Shown here: in pieces, positions 13,336 through 26,621 of the stretch | Position numbering within the stretch: position 1 is the first letter of the stretch | How the letters are laid out: each line of letters opens with the position of its first letter | Assembly (NCBI GenBank): GCA_002221725.1 | Contig: NJFT01000099.1 | Coordinates: 62,001-126,000, forward strand | Origin: Scedosporium boydii | Lineage: Eukaryota > Ascomycota > Sordariomycetes > Microascales > Microascaceae | Direction of reading: 5' to 3' | DNA length: 64,000 nt | Program-made: the position numbers and the translations under genes | Notes under the pieces: model-generated | What the model was told of the DNA's origin: nothing | The model's input: only the letters and a program-made list of their open reading frames with translations | The model's database searches: none

Positions 13336-14665
13336 ATGAGTGCTCCTGCTATAATCATTGATAATGGGTATGTCCTTCGATTGCACAGCCATGGGGAAAT
13401 GCCCGCTGGAAGCATTCCTGGAGCTGACTGCACAAAACCCGTGCGTCCAGAACCGATACGATCAAAGCTGGTTTTGCGCAGGAGGATACGCCAAGTGTAG
13501 TCTTCCGTATGCCTTCTCTAGATCGGTCCGTATCAAATAAACTATTCAGAATAACTGCTGACTTCTCCCCCAGCATCAATCATAGGCGGCGAGCCAGATT
13601 TCCCAGTGGGATATGACGCCAAAGGAAGGGGCGGCATCATAAACCGCCCGATACGTGGTGGAGGACGAATCACCGACTGGACCCAGATGGAAAAGGTGTG
13701 GCACCACATGTACAGCGAGCTTCAAGTGTCTCCGGACGCCCACCCTGTTATCCTCACTCAGCCTCTCAACGAGGTAGAGTATAGCAAGCAAAACACGACC
13801 AATAGCCTTTACGACATATCAAACCGAAAGAAGATGATTGAAGTCTTTTTCGAGACCTTCGACGTTCCGGCTTTCTACATTTCCAGCCAGGCCATCCTCG
13901 CCGCTTACGGTGCGGGCCGTAGTCAGGGGATCATCGTCGACTCGGGCCACGAGGAAACACGCGTAGCCTGGGTCTGGCAGGGAGCTTGCCTTGGCTACGC
14001 TGCCATCACCACACCGCTTTCTGGCACCACTGTGACGAACTCTCTTGCCAAGCTTCTCGAAGGTCATGGCCTCCCATCTCACCCAGAGATGGCTGCAGAT
14101 GTGCTGGCTGATATAAAAGAAAGGCTCTGCGAGGTGTCTGTGAATAAAGACGTGCAGGGCGGTGGTGATGAGAAGTCTTATCAGCTGCCAGATGGTCGGA
14201 CGATCAAGATCGGCAGAGAGCGCTTTCTTGCCGCCGAAACTCTTTTCGACCCGAGCCTCTCTGGTTCTCCTCAGGCTAAGAGCCTTCAGGTAGCCGTCAA
14301 TGACTGTGTCCAAAAGACGGACGATGATCTTCGAAGGAGATTGTACGGCCAGATCATCCTTGTAAGGTCCTTCCCATGGACAGTTCCGTGCTCGAGAAAT
14401 GTGATGATAGACTAACAACCGGCAGACTGGTGGAAATTCCATGTTGCCTGGATTGGCACAGCGGCTTCAGACCGAGATAACGTCTCTCGCGCCACCGCAG
14501 ACGGCGGTTTCTGTCATCTCACAGCCCAACCGAAAGTACTCCGTCTGGGTGGGTGGAACTCTCATAGGTCGTATGCCCGCCTTCTCCGAGATTGCGGTTT
14601 CGAGAGAGCAATACGCCGAAGTTGGTTCGTCTATTGTTCAGCAGAGGTTTGGCGCTGGGTTCTAG
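13336..14665 (+). CDS. Divergent actin-family protein
   Basis: Exons 13336-13367, 13451-13506, 13574-14361 and 14426-14665 give 371 aa, close to actin's 375. Splicing restores DNGTDTIKAGFAQEDTP and VVFPSIIGG, clear actin N-terminal matches. Other actin-like stretches are ITDWTQMEKVWHH, SYQLPDGRTIKIGRERF, GGNSMLPGLAQRL and NRKYSVWVGG. Key differences from conventional actin: phosphate loop 1 reads DNGTDTIK (9-16); loop 2 reads DSGHEETR (152-159), so the usual DGVTH run is lost and the position of catalytic His161 is Arg, although the Gln in SSQAIL (135) and the Asp are kept. The DNase loop region is rewritten, there is an extra stretch of about 14 residues after PLNE (97-110), and the C-terminus is RFGAGF instead of KCF. 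It is much closer to actin than to Arp4-Arp11, so I call it a diverged actin paralogue. ATPase activity and polymerisation are doubtful. An alternative in-frame intron (13774-13830) is possible but fits actin less well. Confidence 0.85.
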
Positions 14666-15072
14666 CGTCACGAATGAGAGGTAGTTGATATAACTTGTGC
14701 ATGTAGTTGGGCCTCACTACACTCATGAGCTCAGCATTCCTAGTTATTTTTTGACCACATTTGGTTTGCTCAAGTCGTGGCTTCCGAAATCTTGTGTCCT
14801 AGTTGTCCGTTTCTTCTATATCGTCAGAACACAGAGCAAGAGATATCTTGATCAAACGACTGGAATGTGACCAGGACTTTGAAATGAAAAGGGAAGCAAA
14901 CAATACCCTACAAAAGGCCGAAAAAGAAAAAAAAAAAAAAAAAAAAAAGAAAGAAAAGGTCAAATCGCGAGCACCGATCAATTCGGAGAAGAAGAAGAGT
15001 TTGAAAGTCAGAAAAGAAAGAAAAGGTCAAACAAAGGGCGCAGGCCCAAGAAAAGAATTGATGTTTTAGCAT
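14666..15072. other. 3' region of the actin-like gene and flank of the tRNA
   Basis: Non-coding. It contains a 22-nt A run (14927-14948) followed by a 17-bp direct repeat, AGAAAGAAAAGGTCAAA, at 14948-14964 and again at 15015-15031. Read on the minus strand, TTTT/TTCTTTTC stretches lie just downstream of the tRNA 3' end and would serve as an RNA polymerase III terminator. Confidence 0.55.
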
Positions 15073-15155
15073 CTCCCATACCAGGAATCGAACCAGGGTC
15101 TATGCTGCGCTCATTAGATGAGAGAGCATTATGCTAACCACTACACCATATGGGA
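15073..15155 (-). tRNA. tRNA-Glu (anticodon CTC), intron-containing
   Basis: On the minus strand the acceptor arms TCCCATA and TATGGGA pair perfectly, and discriminator G is at 15073. The D-arm region GTGTAGTGGTTAGCAT matches eukaryotic tRNA-Glu. The anticodon stem ATGCT/AGCAT (15125-15129 with 15102-15106) is perfect. The loop carries C32, T33, anticodon CTC (15120-15122) and A37, then an 11-nt intron at 15108-15118 placed canonically between positions 37 and 38. The T arm CCTGG-TTCGATT-CCTGG has a central T.T mismatch but a consensus B box. It reads GAG codons, expected to be heavily used in this GC-rich coding set. Confidence 0.93.
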
Positions 15156-15650
15156 TGTGGTGTGATTGTTAAATTGTAGTTTCCTAAAACGGTCTTAAGC
15201 AATCTTCACCACAACTTGGACTGTGACCGGCCGTCAACAGCTGCACACAGTAGAAATTGCCCCTAAAAGGATGACTAATTAATCCGCCACATGCGGCTCT
15301 GACGAGGTCCGTGCGCCCTCAACCTCACGCGTCCTGACTCCTGGCAAAAACAGTCCTCCAAACGTCCATTTGGCGCATTCCGCTGGCCTTGATGGCTCTT
15401 TCAACGCTCTAACGTTCAATTTTCTTGAAGATAATCCTGATACCCCCATTCCCGAATCCTTATCGATGCATATTACGCCATCCAAAAGCAGTTCTGGGTC
15501 TGGTTGCCGCCTCCTGACGCGGTGATTCAACCCACATCCGCAACCCCAACAACCCCCTAATTCAGCGCCGCTTTCCCCACCTTTCTCATTCCAAGGTGCG
15601 CTGTCGCGAACTTTTCCCATCCAAGATCACCGGCGATACGGCGCGCGTCC
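15156..15650. other. Divergent tRNA/Nto1-like upstream region
   Basis: About 500 bp lies between the 5' end of the minus-strand tRNA and the start of the PHD gene. I recognise no ORF or element in it. Confidence 0.35.
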
Positions 15651-18600
15651 ATGATGGCGCCAAAGACGCCAACGCCTCGTCGTACACCCACGGGTAGGCG
15701 CCGGGGCCGTCCTCCAGGCACCGCAAGCACCCTTGACGCCTCTCGCCTCGGCGCAAATGCCGTCGCTGCGGCGACTGAACCTCCTCCCAAGAAGCGCCGA
15801 TACATACCAGGGGGCGCAGGTGGTGGAGGTAGGTTTGTCGATGCGGATGACTATGAGACGCCGGCTCCGAAGCGATCGCCCGCGAGGCCTAGGGTCTCGA
15901 GCGCGAGAACCGGCGCAACCCAGACACCGTATCCGAAAAGAGAGCGCAGTACCAGAAACCGATCGACATCAAACCCCGCGAATATTGAAGATATGCGATA
16001 TAGCTCTACGGCAGCTGTGGTAGCTGCAGTGGTCCAGAGTGAGGGGTACAAGCCCCGCGAAGAGCGCGGTTGGGAGGAGTTCCACCCCAACCTTGATATC
16101 GACGCCACATTCATGGTGTTCAGTTCAGAAGAGGTGGATGGCACCTCTAATGTGCACTCCTCACCTGCCCCAAAGGACCCTTCTACCCCGTTGATAACGT
16201 CGACGCCGCCATTGACAATGAACGGTATCAACCTAGACCTGGATCGTCAACTAGCAGCTTCTCTAGGTCTCGTACCGGGTACCACTCCAAAGCGCCGAGT
16301 AGGCCGCCCCCCTCGCGATCCCTTAGCCTTCTACGCTGCGCGGGTGGCCGAAGGACTAGGCATACCCAAAACACCTGCCGTTCTACCTATATACAACCAA
16401 ACTCCGAAAGAGCGGCTAGATCTTAAGCGACCGCAGTTTCGCAAGACAGACCGCATTCTTCTATTCGAAAGCAAGAAGTTCGGTCAAGCGCGCTACGTTG
16501 ACAAGTCTATGATGAACATTGGCTATCAGGAGAGCGACGTGTTCATCCAGCCCGAGAATCGTCTCATTAAGGCTGGTGGTTCTATCGTTGATGATGAGGC
16601 AGACCAAGCCACCTCTTCTACAAAACCAGGCCGCAGTGAAGCAGCCCAGTCTATGGGAGGCGTGCTAGGCCGTGTCGAGTATGACATGGACGAGCAAGAC
16701 GACATGTGGCTGGAAGCACTCAATACCGAACGCCGAAGGAACGAACTCGAGCCTATCACAAGAGAGGTGTTTGAAATTACAATCACTAAGATCGAGAAGG
16801 AATGGCACGCTCTTGAAAAGCGCATACCCAAACCCAATCCGAAACCTCCACAGACACATCGGCCTCGATCTAGCTCGGCAGCTGCCGTTAATGGCGAGCC
16901 GTTGGCCGGCGAGGATCAAGATAGCAGGTGTGCTATTTGCGACGATGGAGATTGTGAGAATACAAATGCCATTGTCTTTTGCGATGGATGCGACCTGGCT
17001 GTCCATCAGGAATGTTATGGTGTGCCATTCATTCCCGAGGGTCAGTGGCTCTGTAGGAAGTGTCAGCTTATCGGGCGCGGTGTTCCGGTATGTCTCTGCC
17101 CCCCCTTCACTCTTTTTGGATTGACTACTAACTTGGTGTGTGTAGACATGTATCTTCTGCCCCAACACAGATGGCGCTTTCAAACAAACAAACTCATCGA
17201 AATGGGCACATCTGCTGTGCGCTATGTGGATACCAGAAGTTTCTCTTGGGAACCATACTTTTATGGAACCCGTCATGGAAGTTGAAAAGGTGCCCAAGAC
17301 GCGATGGAAGCTCACATGCTACATCTGCAGCCAGAAGATGGGTGCCTGCATCCAGTGTGGAAACAAGTCATGCTACCAAGCGTTCCACGTTACCTGCGCT
17401 CGGAGGGCGAGATTATATCTTAAGATGAAGAACAGCCATGGTGCTCTCGCGGTTCTGGATGGCAGCATGGTTATCAAAGCGTTCTGCGACAAACACTGTC
17501 CCCCTGATTACGCCGCCGAGCATTCGGTCGTGCAGTCCACAAGGCAAGCCAAGAAGTTCTATAAGAAGAACATGAAGGGCCTGGTCTGGGCGGATAGCCA
17601 AGCCGCTGCCAATGCCATAGCCGCCACCCACCGCCACGCCATCACGGAGCATCCGCCTGATGAGTCCCAGATAACAGGCGCCAAGCTAGCGGGCGCTGCT
17701 GGAGACAAAAAGAAGAATCAGCCAGCAAAACCTGTTTGGAAACTGCCTTCCGGTGCCCCCATTATCCCCCAGGCCGTCTTCGACACTGTTGAGACGTCAC
17801 TTCAACGTTTCACGATTAGGAAACGAAAGGAGTTTGTGGCTGAGGCTTGCAAGTTCTGGACCTTGAAGCGAGAGTCAAGGCGAGGAGCGGCCCTGTTGAA
17901 GCGCCTCCAATTGCAGATGGAGACGTTCTCTTCCGTTGAGCTGACGAGACGCAACTTTGCTGCCATGGGCCCCGGTGGCAAGGCTCGGTTGGCGAGACGA
18001 GTTCAGTTTGCCGAAACTCTGCTCAAAGACCTAGAGCAACTCAAGAGTCTTTCCGAAGACATTGTCCAGAGGGAGTCGGAGAAGCTGGATGCTTCCGAGC
18101 TCGAACAGGAGTTTGTCGATACTTGTTATTTCCCGGTTGCCACCCTTCTCGTTGACGTTGTTGAGAAGGCTTTGGCGTAGGTCAACATCAAATTTGCGAC
18201 CTTTATAATGGTGCCATTATACTGACTGATCCCTTGATACAGGCTAGACAAAAATATCTTCAAGAATGGTCTCACGAAGCTCCAGGCCAAAGTCAACGAG
18301 CGGTTCTATACAACCACTCTCGATTTTGCGCGCGACCTCTGTGACGTTGTTCGCGGAGGAATTAACACCGAGCCTAAAGCGGCCCCGCCCTCAAACATCC
18401 CAGAGCAGGCACTGAATCCCGTCAATGGTGCTCCGTCAAAACAGACATACAATGATGCTAGGGATCGCAAGAGGCTTGGTAAGCGCATCCTCAAGGCTGT
18501 TCAGCCTCAACTGGAGACGGCCTTGCAGACCGAGTCCAGCGTCACTTCAAAACCTCTCGACGGCTTGACCAAGGAACTAGATGCCATGCTTGAGGCGTGC

Positions 18601-19305
18601 GTTGAATTGCAACAGCCGTCTATTACCGTTTCCGGAGCACCTCTCGACGATACCGAGGACAGCCAGGATGTGGTCATGGTTGACGCGCCCGTTTCTCAAA
18701 TCACCGTCGCTAGCCGGCCATCTAGCCCACAGGCAGACAAGCCTACTCTAGACGACGATCCAAATGCCATGGATACATCCGAGGATATAAAGGGCAAAGG
18801 CGAACCCGGATCCGATGATAAGGATGCGGCGGTCGCTCAGATGACTGTTCCATCTCCTCAAAGCCAAAAGGCGACAAGCCACAAGGAGACCTGCGGAATC
18901 GACGAGTCTGACACGCCGCCTGCTATGAACGGTTACGTCGCCATGCCCAAGCCCGCTCAAGCAACACCGCCCACGCCTCCTCAATCGACCGACAGTCTGG
19001 GGAAGGAGCCTACAGACCCCTTGACTGAAGGCGGGGTGCCCTGGTATTTCAAGCAATTCGATGTGATGGGCACCAGCGCTGCGGAACCGGACCCGGAAGA
19101 GCCGACCGAAGAAGCACGTAGCCCTAGTGAGGAGTTGACTGATATTGATGATGACGAGCTTACTGAGCTAGCCATTGATATTGAAGCCGACACAATCACG
19201 GCATCACCCACCGCGCCGGCGGTACCCGGCAAAGTAGTTTCTCTATCCAAGACCAAAGCTAGTCCCATCAGAAAACGAACACGGGCGTCGACTCGAAAGC
19301 GGTAG
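15651..19305 (+). CDS. nto1: Nto1/BRPF-like double PHD (PZP) chromatin protein
   Basis: Exons 15651-17087, 17146-18176 and 18243-19305 give 1176 aa. Intron 1 (58 nt) has a perfect CTAAC branch. Intron 2 uses GTAGGT and removes an otherwise in-frame TAG. Two adjacent ATGs open the frame; the second has the better context. Two AT-hook-like motifs are visible, GRRRGRPPG (about 15-23) and RRVGRPPRD (about 214). Residues about 300-420 resemble the EPL1-type N-terminal region that precedes the fingers in this family. A canonical PHD finger (CAICDDGDCENT to WLCRKC, about 427-473) is followed by a zinc knuckle and an extended PHD (TCIFCP, WAHLLCAMWIPE, CYQAFHVTCA; about 480-600). This PHD-knuckle-PHD order is the signature of Nto1/BRPF/Jade scaffolds of MYST acetyltransferase complexes (NuA3 in yeast). 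No bromodomain was seen in the acidic, Ser/Pro-rich C-terminus. Expected role: histone H3 tail reading and acetyltransferase assembly in the nucleus. Confidence 0.9.
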
Positions 19306-22300
19306 CCTCCCCGTCTCGCGGCACCCTTGTCCCTCTTCCTAATACGACCTTTACCTTTTTTTCTTCCTTTCTTTTCCGTACTTTTAGGTGAAGCGCAGGC
19401 GTGCGGGGTCTATGGATGATTTTTTTGGGCCGTTACCCTCTAATTCTTGTCTCTCGATTGGTTTCTTTCTCTTCTTGATCTTGTCATTTTTAAGGGTGGC
19501 CAAGACTTTTTTTCCTTTTTTCTCCTCCCTTTACTGATATAGCGAAAGAAGGCTTCCCCTATGTGTGTACCGATATGGCAAGATGGATTCCCCGTGTTCT
19601 TTTCTTTGAATCAGTGCTCTCTCTTCGGCTCCCAAGGGCTGTTGTTTCGGGTTTCTTTTCATGTTGTTGTATTTCGCCTCGTTCCCATTTACTCGTGTTT
19701 ACCCAGAAATAGGAGCGGCGGATGCCTACTTCTTCTTCTTTTTAACTTTAGACTTCATTCTCCTTTATTTTTTATTTTTTTAGAGAGATCGAGTTCTGCT
19801 ATGCGTTTGTTAAGCAATGGACAAAGGGCGTTTCGGAGGAATATTCTTCTAGGGCTGGAGGGGGGAGGAAGGAATGTGTGTATTTATTCTATTGCTTAAG
19901 GAGACAGGAACAGCAGAGCTTCTCTCGAAGTCGTCATATCGGCTTTTTTGTGACTTTTTAAGCATCTTCCGAGTGTGATCGGGATAACGTGTTGGCCTGA
20001 GGGACCGCTGCCGTACGTGCCTGGGCATGGCATGTCCTCTTTTAACCTTTCCAGCTGAGACGTCCGGACAATTCTAACAAAACCCGTCTTTCTCGCGCTT
20101 CCAGTTTCCACGAGGAGGGTAATTTAGACACGAGATACCAGAGAAGCGGTATGAAGAAAAGTAGCATATTTTACCACCTAGGCGTCTGAGCGAGGCTAAA
20201 GGCCCGGCAGAATCGATATTGCCTCGCGTCCACTGCTGCCTACGATCATTTATCCTGGAGCTGATTCGCAGTTTGTTTTTTCTTCTTTGTCGATTTCGAT
20301 AGTTTGTTTATATATCAGGTCTTCCTTATAGGGCATACCCGAGCCGCAGGTTGGGGTTCTGTTTCGGTTTACATGATACAACAGTGATGGGTTAGGTTAA
20401 AAAGAAAGCCGGCGATATGGATGTGGAGATGGAAAATAGATATATTCATGAGGTCGCCCCGGCAATCTCACGAGGTGTCGACGCCATAGAAAGGTACGAG
20501 AAGCATGAGGAATGAAGGAATGAACGTCCCTGATTTTAAACCGACGTGGTATAGGAGTTGATGATATCACGAGGCTCTGAATTGAATCTTCCAGCTAAGG
20601 CTCGGAGCACGGCAGAGAAAAGATGGCCTAAATGTATCTATTCCGGGGAAAGTGATAAAAAGTAACACAAAGTAATAATAAAGTGAAACTAGATGGTGTG
20701 TCGTGTGGTGAAGAGTAGTTGCCACGATTTTTCAACAAAATCTCCAGAACTAGTAAGGAACCGGGGGATTGACTTTGGCACTAAGAGAATTAAAGAGAAG
20801 CGAGCAAAGGAGTTGATGGACATCACCTGAGAATATTTTTAATAGCCTAGCCCTGCTGGTTGTCGGGCGGCTGGGACACCAGGGCTTGAAGCATCTCCAA
20901 TGCCGTCTTGGCGGTGGTTTAACATTCAACATTGAAGTTCATGATCATCGTTGACTTGGAGGCGATGGGTGAACACTACACTCATATGAGCAGCTAGTTA
21001 CTCTATCATTCAGGCCCGGTTTTGCCTCCACCGGGCTGTGCTTGGCCCCAACTTGGCTCTCTATTTCTCTCCGGCTGGAAACTCGAAGTCCGAAGTAATG
21101 AGTCGATCACCGAAAGGGGTTAAATGGAAGGCAAACTTTTGGAGCATTGGTCTACGAGGTCTTAGCTTCCGACGTCAAAGCAAAAAGTTTATTGCAAGGG
21201 CGTCAATGGAGAGCGAAAGCAATTCTGGGGAACCTGAGACTCAGGGGTGCATTGGTTTACCAGAGAAAGGGGCAAAAAGGAATGGATTGTATACGTGGGA
21301 CCTTGCCGAAGATTGTCGGCTTCATTGGGGAGAAGTGATGTGAGGAAGTCGTGGATTTAGATGTAGGTTCTACCGTAAAGGGAAGAAGACGTGCTCGAGA
21401 TTGGTCGGGCAGACGTCCCATCCGGCAGATATCAAATATCAACCTTCGTACTGGAGTAATAACAGGTCGGCTGCTCACGGGTGCGACGAAGCGGTTTAAC
21501 ATCTCCTTTGGCTTTGGTGGTCCTCTTCAGTTGCATTGCCTCTGTGGAGAGGAACCGTTATCCCAACACATCCCTGTAGTGCAGGCAGTCGGCCTCTCAT
21601 TGGTCTAAGGACCTACTCGGCCAGACGTCTGCCTGGAAGGGCTGATGACGCCGGGAATGAGGGGGTGGCGTTCCCCGTCGTATCCATTGTCATCTCTTCC
21701 CATGGCGTGGTCTTCTCTGGCAAAGCCGCCGGTTGACAACGGGGTTGCTGCCGGACTTCTCAGAGGGTTAAAGAGCTTCCGTGAACCTAAACTATTTTGC
21801 TGGCCCTTTGGTTTAGATATTTGCTGGTGATTTTCCCTCGAATTGGTTCATGGTTTATCAAGGGGCATGCCAAGTTTGCATGACGAGTCCAGTGATCACT
21901 CGGGGGATGCAGCAGTGGGTAATTGGGCACACGCCAGCCAGCGGCGTGGTCCGACTTGGCCTGGATCGCCCTATCCAGATCCAGGGTTCAACAAGGTTGC
22001 CTGGCCTGGCCGGTCGGGTCCTGGATCACCATCTGGTCCGAATCCCATTAGAGGCTACTATAATTAGGGCCCGCTCGGCATTCGCCGCCAGGCTGGGCGA
22101 TGAAAGGGGGCTTGCTCCATCCGCGAGGATGTCGATAAAAGCGAGGACAATGGAGTCTGTGATCGAACTCGGCGGATGGAGCGGTAATGATTGATAGTCA
22201 AGACGCGTCCGAGCTAGACTAAAGATGCGTCTATGTACGAAGTACTCTGCAGTACCTCAATTTCTGTCTTGCGCGAAAGTGTTGTACATACAATTAGCGT

Positions 22301-25134
22301 GGTCAGATTTTCTAGTGTATACCACGGTGGACGGAAGGTTAATTGGGTGGGATAGAAAGTGTCTCAGTCCGCGATCCAGAGCAGCCTCTGTTTGTGTACG
22401 AAGTAGGTTGTTTAAATAACTCAATTTGCCCGGCCAAGACACTGTTGTGTCTTTGAGCTTCATCGATTTTGTAGGCTCCGGGAGACAGAGAATATTGTAG
22501 AGATTGTGATCAGGCACGGCAGAGACAGTGACCAAATGCTCTTTCCCGCCTGCAAGGCTCGACGTGACGAATGATTTTTGATTGGAGTAATATATGTACT
22601 TGTGGATGGGACTAGAAGTGCATGTATCATCGTGGATGGGATGGCATTTCCCTTCCATTGCATTGGACAGCGGGGAGCTTGGGGGGCTGTTTCGTTCAAT
22701 GTTGTGTGTGTTTCGTCAGGCGCCCAAGGGATCCTTCCATCCTATGGGTGGCACACATCGCTGGCTGTTATACACTTATTGGACACCCCTCCACGAACCG
22801 TAGGTGGACTTGACTGCCTAGACTGCACACCACAACAATCTGCGGGTCTGCAGTAGACTCGGTGGATTGATTTGATGCCGCCTCGTTCTATCAGTTGATG
22901 TAGTCGCCCGAAAGGCTGGACGACCCGGGTCTACCGCAGGCTTATCGACCAGAACCTCTCACCGACACCCATGAAAGGGGGAGATGACCACGCGCGCAGC
23001 GCAGTGCTGTGCGGTGCAGTGTAACAGCTCCAGTCTCCTAACATTGAACTTACCAAAGACTGGTGGGGGGCCGAGCTGATACTGGCTCGAGTTCGCACAA
23101 GTACTCGGTATTACCAGTGTTACTGTATCAGATTTTCTGGCATTCAGGACAACACAGTTGACCGCAGGGCGGGATCTCTCGGTACTTGGTGTATTTGATA
23201 ATGAAGGCTGCCAGGAACATCAGCAAACCAAGATGCTCAGCCACTCCACACTCTGTCCAGACCAAGTCTGTCTCAGAAGCCTTGTCTTGTGTGTACGATT
23301 CACGTCCTTCAAATCTAGGGTACCAAGGTTCAGGACACCTAGGAGCTTCCTGATTTTCATCATTCTAATTGCTTGTTTGGCATCCCAAATTTTCTGCGCC
23401 GTCGACAAGTAATGGCTCATGACATTAGAGGAGAGAGAAGGAATTGGCGATGAAGTAGAACTTGATATCCTCTAATACTATTAGCCCGTTTCTTCACCGG
23501 GATACTTCAAGCGCCCTTTGGGGGGACTAGTATGTGCAATTGATCTCATTCGCGCCTTGCAGTACTCGAAACAGGAATGGGCTTCGGGGCCGTCGCGGTC
23601 CCAGAAAGGCCTCGGAAAAAGTACAGTTCAATGCTTGGTGAGCCGACGAAGTCCAATAACCAGCACAGCACAGGCATTGAAGCGAGTCCTTTGTGCCTTC
23701 CTACTCCCTGTGCCGCCCACTATCTGCACTCAAATCCAGCAAGAGCCCACACTACCTCAGCCAGGCAATAACCCGCCAGAAGACCCATTGATTCAATACA
23801 CCCATCAATTGATTCTGTACCCGCTCAACCACTCACCCACACCCCCCCAAAATCTAGACTACATACACTCCGCACATTACGCTAATGCTTAGTACTTGTT
23901 GCTATTACGAAGTAGAGCAGAGCCAGTCAAAAAAGGCAGAGCGACGGAACAATTGGAACAAGGGGGGCGAAAGTACAATGCAGTAATAGGAGCAGAATAA
24001 GAGGGAAGAAAAAAAAAAGACCCAGAAAAGTCTAGAGAAAAAAAATCTCCCCTCTCTGCTAATCCAACGGGCGAAACTTCACTCCAACAAGGACGAATCT
24101 CCTTTTCCCCCTCCCTCTCACCCATTTCCCCAAAAAAAAACTTCGACGGCGATCAAATAACCCACAAAGCGACGTCTACCTCAGACGACAAAACACGACG
24201 ATATTGATCATTCTTGTCATCTTGACTCTTTGGCGACCTTCGGCCCCTCGACCCGGCTGATTTATTTATTCTCAGGCGAACATTTTACTCCGGCGACCCC
24301 AACGCGTTGTTGTGCGAAATCCCCAACGCCCGACCTCGATTCCATCAACCAGATCATATTTTCCAAACATATCCCCACGTCGGCTGTCTCTTGCATCGTG
24401 GAGCAGCCCTGACGACGACGACGACGACTCGCCCATCCCGAGCGACTTCGAATCATCATTAGATTCCCATCCGTCTCCTTCTTACGACATTGACAATTGC
24501 ACTGAACCCAATTTCAGGCACGACAGGCGATTCACTCTCTTCGGAGAGTCCACCCTGCTGCGATCACTTCTATCGTGAGTTTTCCCTCTAGATCCGCGTT
24601 TCTCCTGCAGTCGCAGTCGCACCTTCCCCTCCTCCTGCTCCTCCTCCCCGCCTGCCAATACCATTCACCACTCACTTGTCCCTGTGTCCTGTTGCCTCTC
24701 CCCCTACGCTTTTTTCTGTATTCCCCCCTTTTGTCTCGATTTTGTCGTCTTTTCCTTTTTTTTTTTTTTTCTTTTTTTCTCGGATTATCCGCCACCGCCC
24801 TAGTCCTAGACATCCATCGAAAATTTCCTCTCCTCTTTCTGGCATATGCCATCACCATCTTCTACCTTGGAGCGCTCCATAAGTCGTGGATTCGGCTGTC
24901 CTTGTCAGCCCCTCATCGCCGTCCTAACGTCTGTGTTCATGATCACGAATCGGTACTAATTAGAACGTGTACGCTTCTAGATTTTTGAGGAGTGCATCAT
25001 TTTGACATACGAAGCATACTATCCGACAGACTCATCCACTGCGGCGTCTCTTGTCTAGTGCTGTCACAGCTTCCAACTCCCCTCCCCTCTCCGTACCCGT
25101 GGGCCATCTCTCCAGCGCGCGAGAACTCACCACG
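19306..25134. other. Large gene-poor interval
   Basis: About 5.8 kb without a supportable gene. 19306-19900 is T-rich 3' UTR-like sequence of the PHD gene. 20000-23900 holds only short overlapping open frames on both strands with no family resemblance. TACGAAGTA copies lie at 22236, 22397 and 23906. From about 24000 the DNA has A- and T-tracts typical of a promoter. A donor GTGAGT at 24575 and an acceptor CACAG ending at 25069 could bound a 5' UTR intron of the PP1 gene (inference). Confidence 0.45.
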
Positions 25135-26621
<1,487 letters not shown>

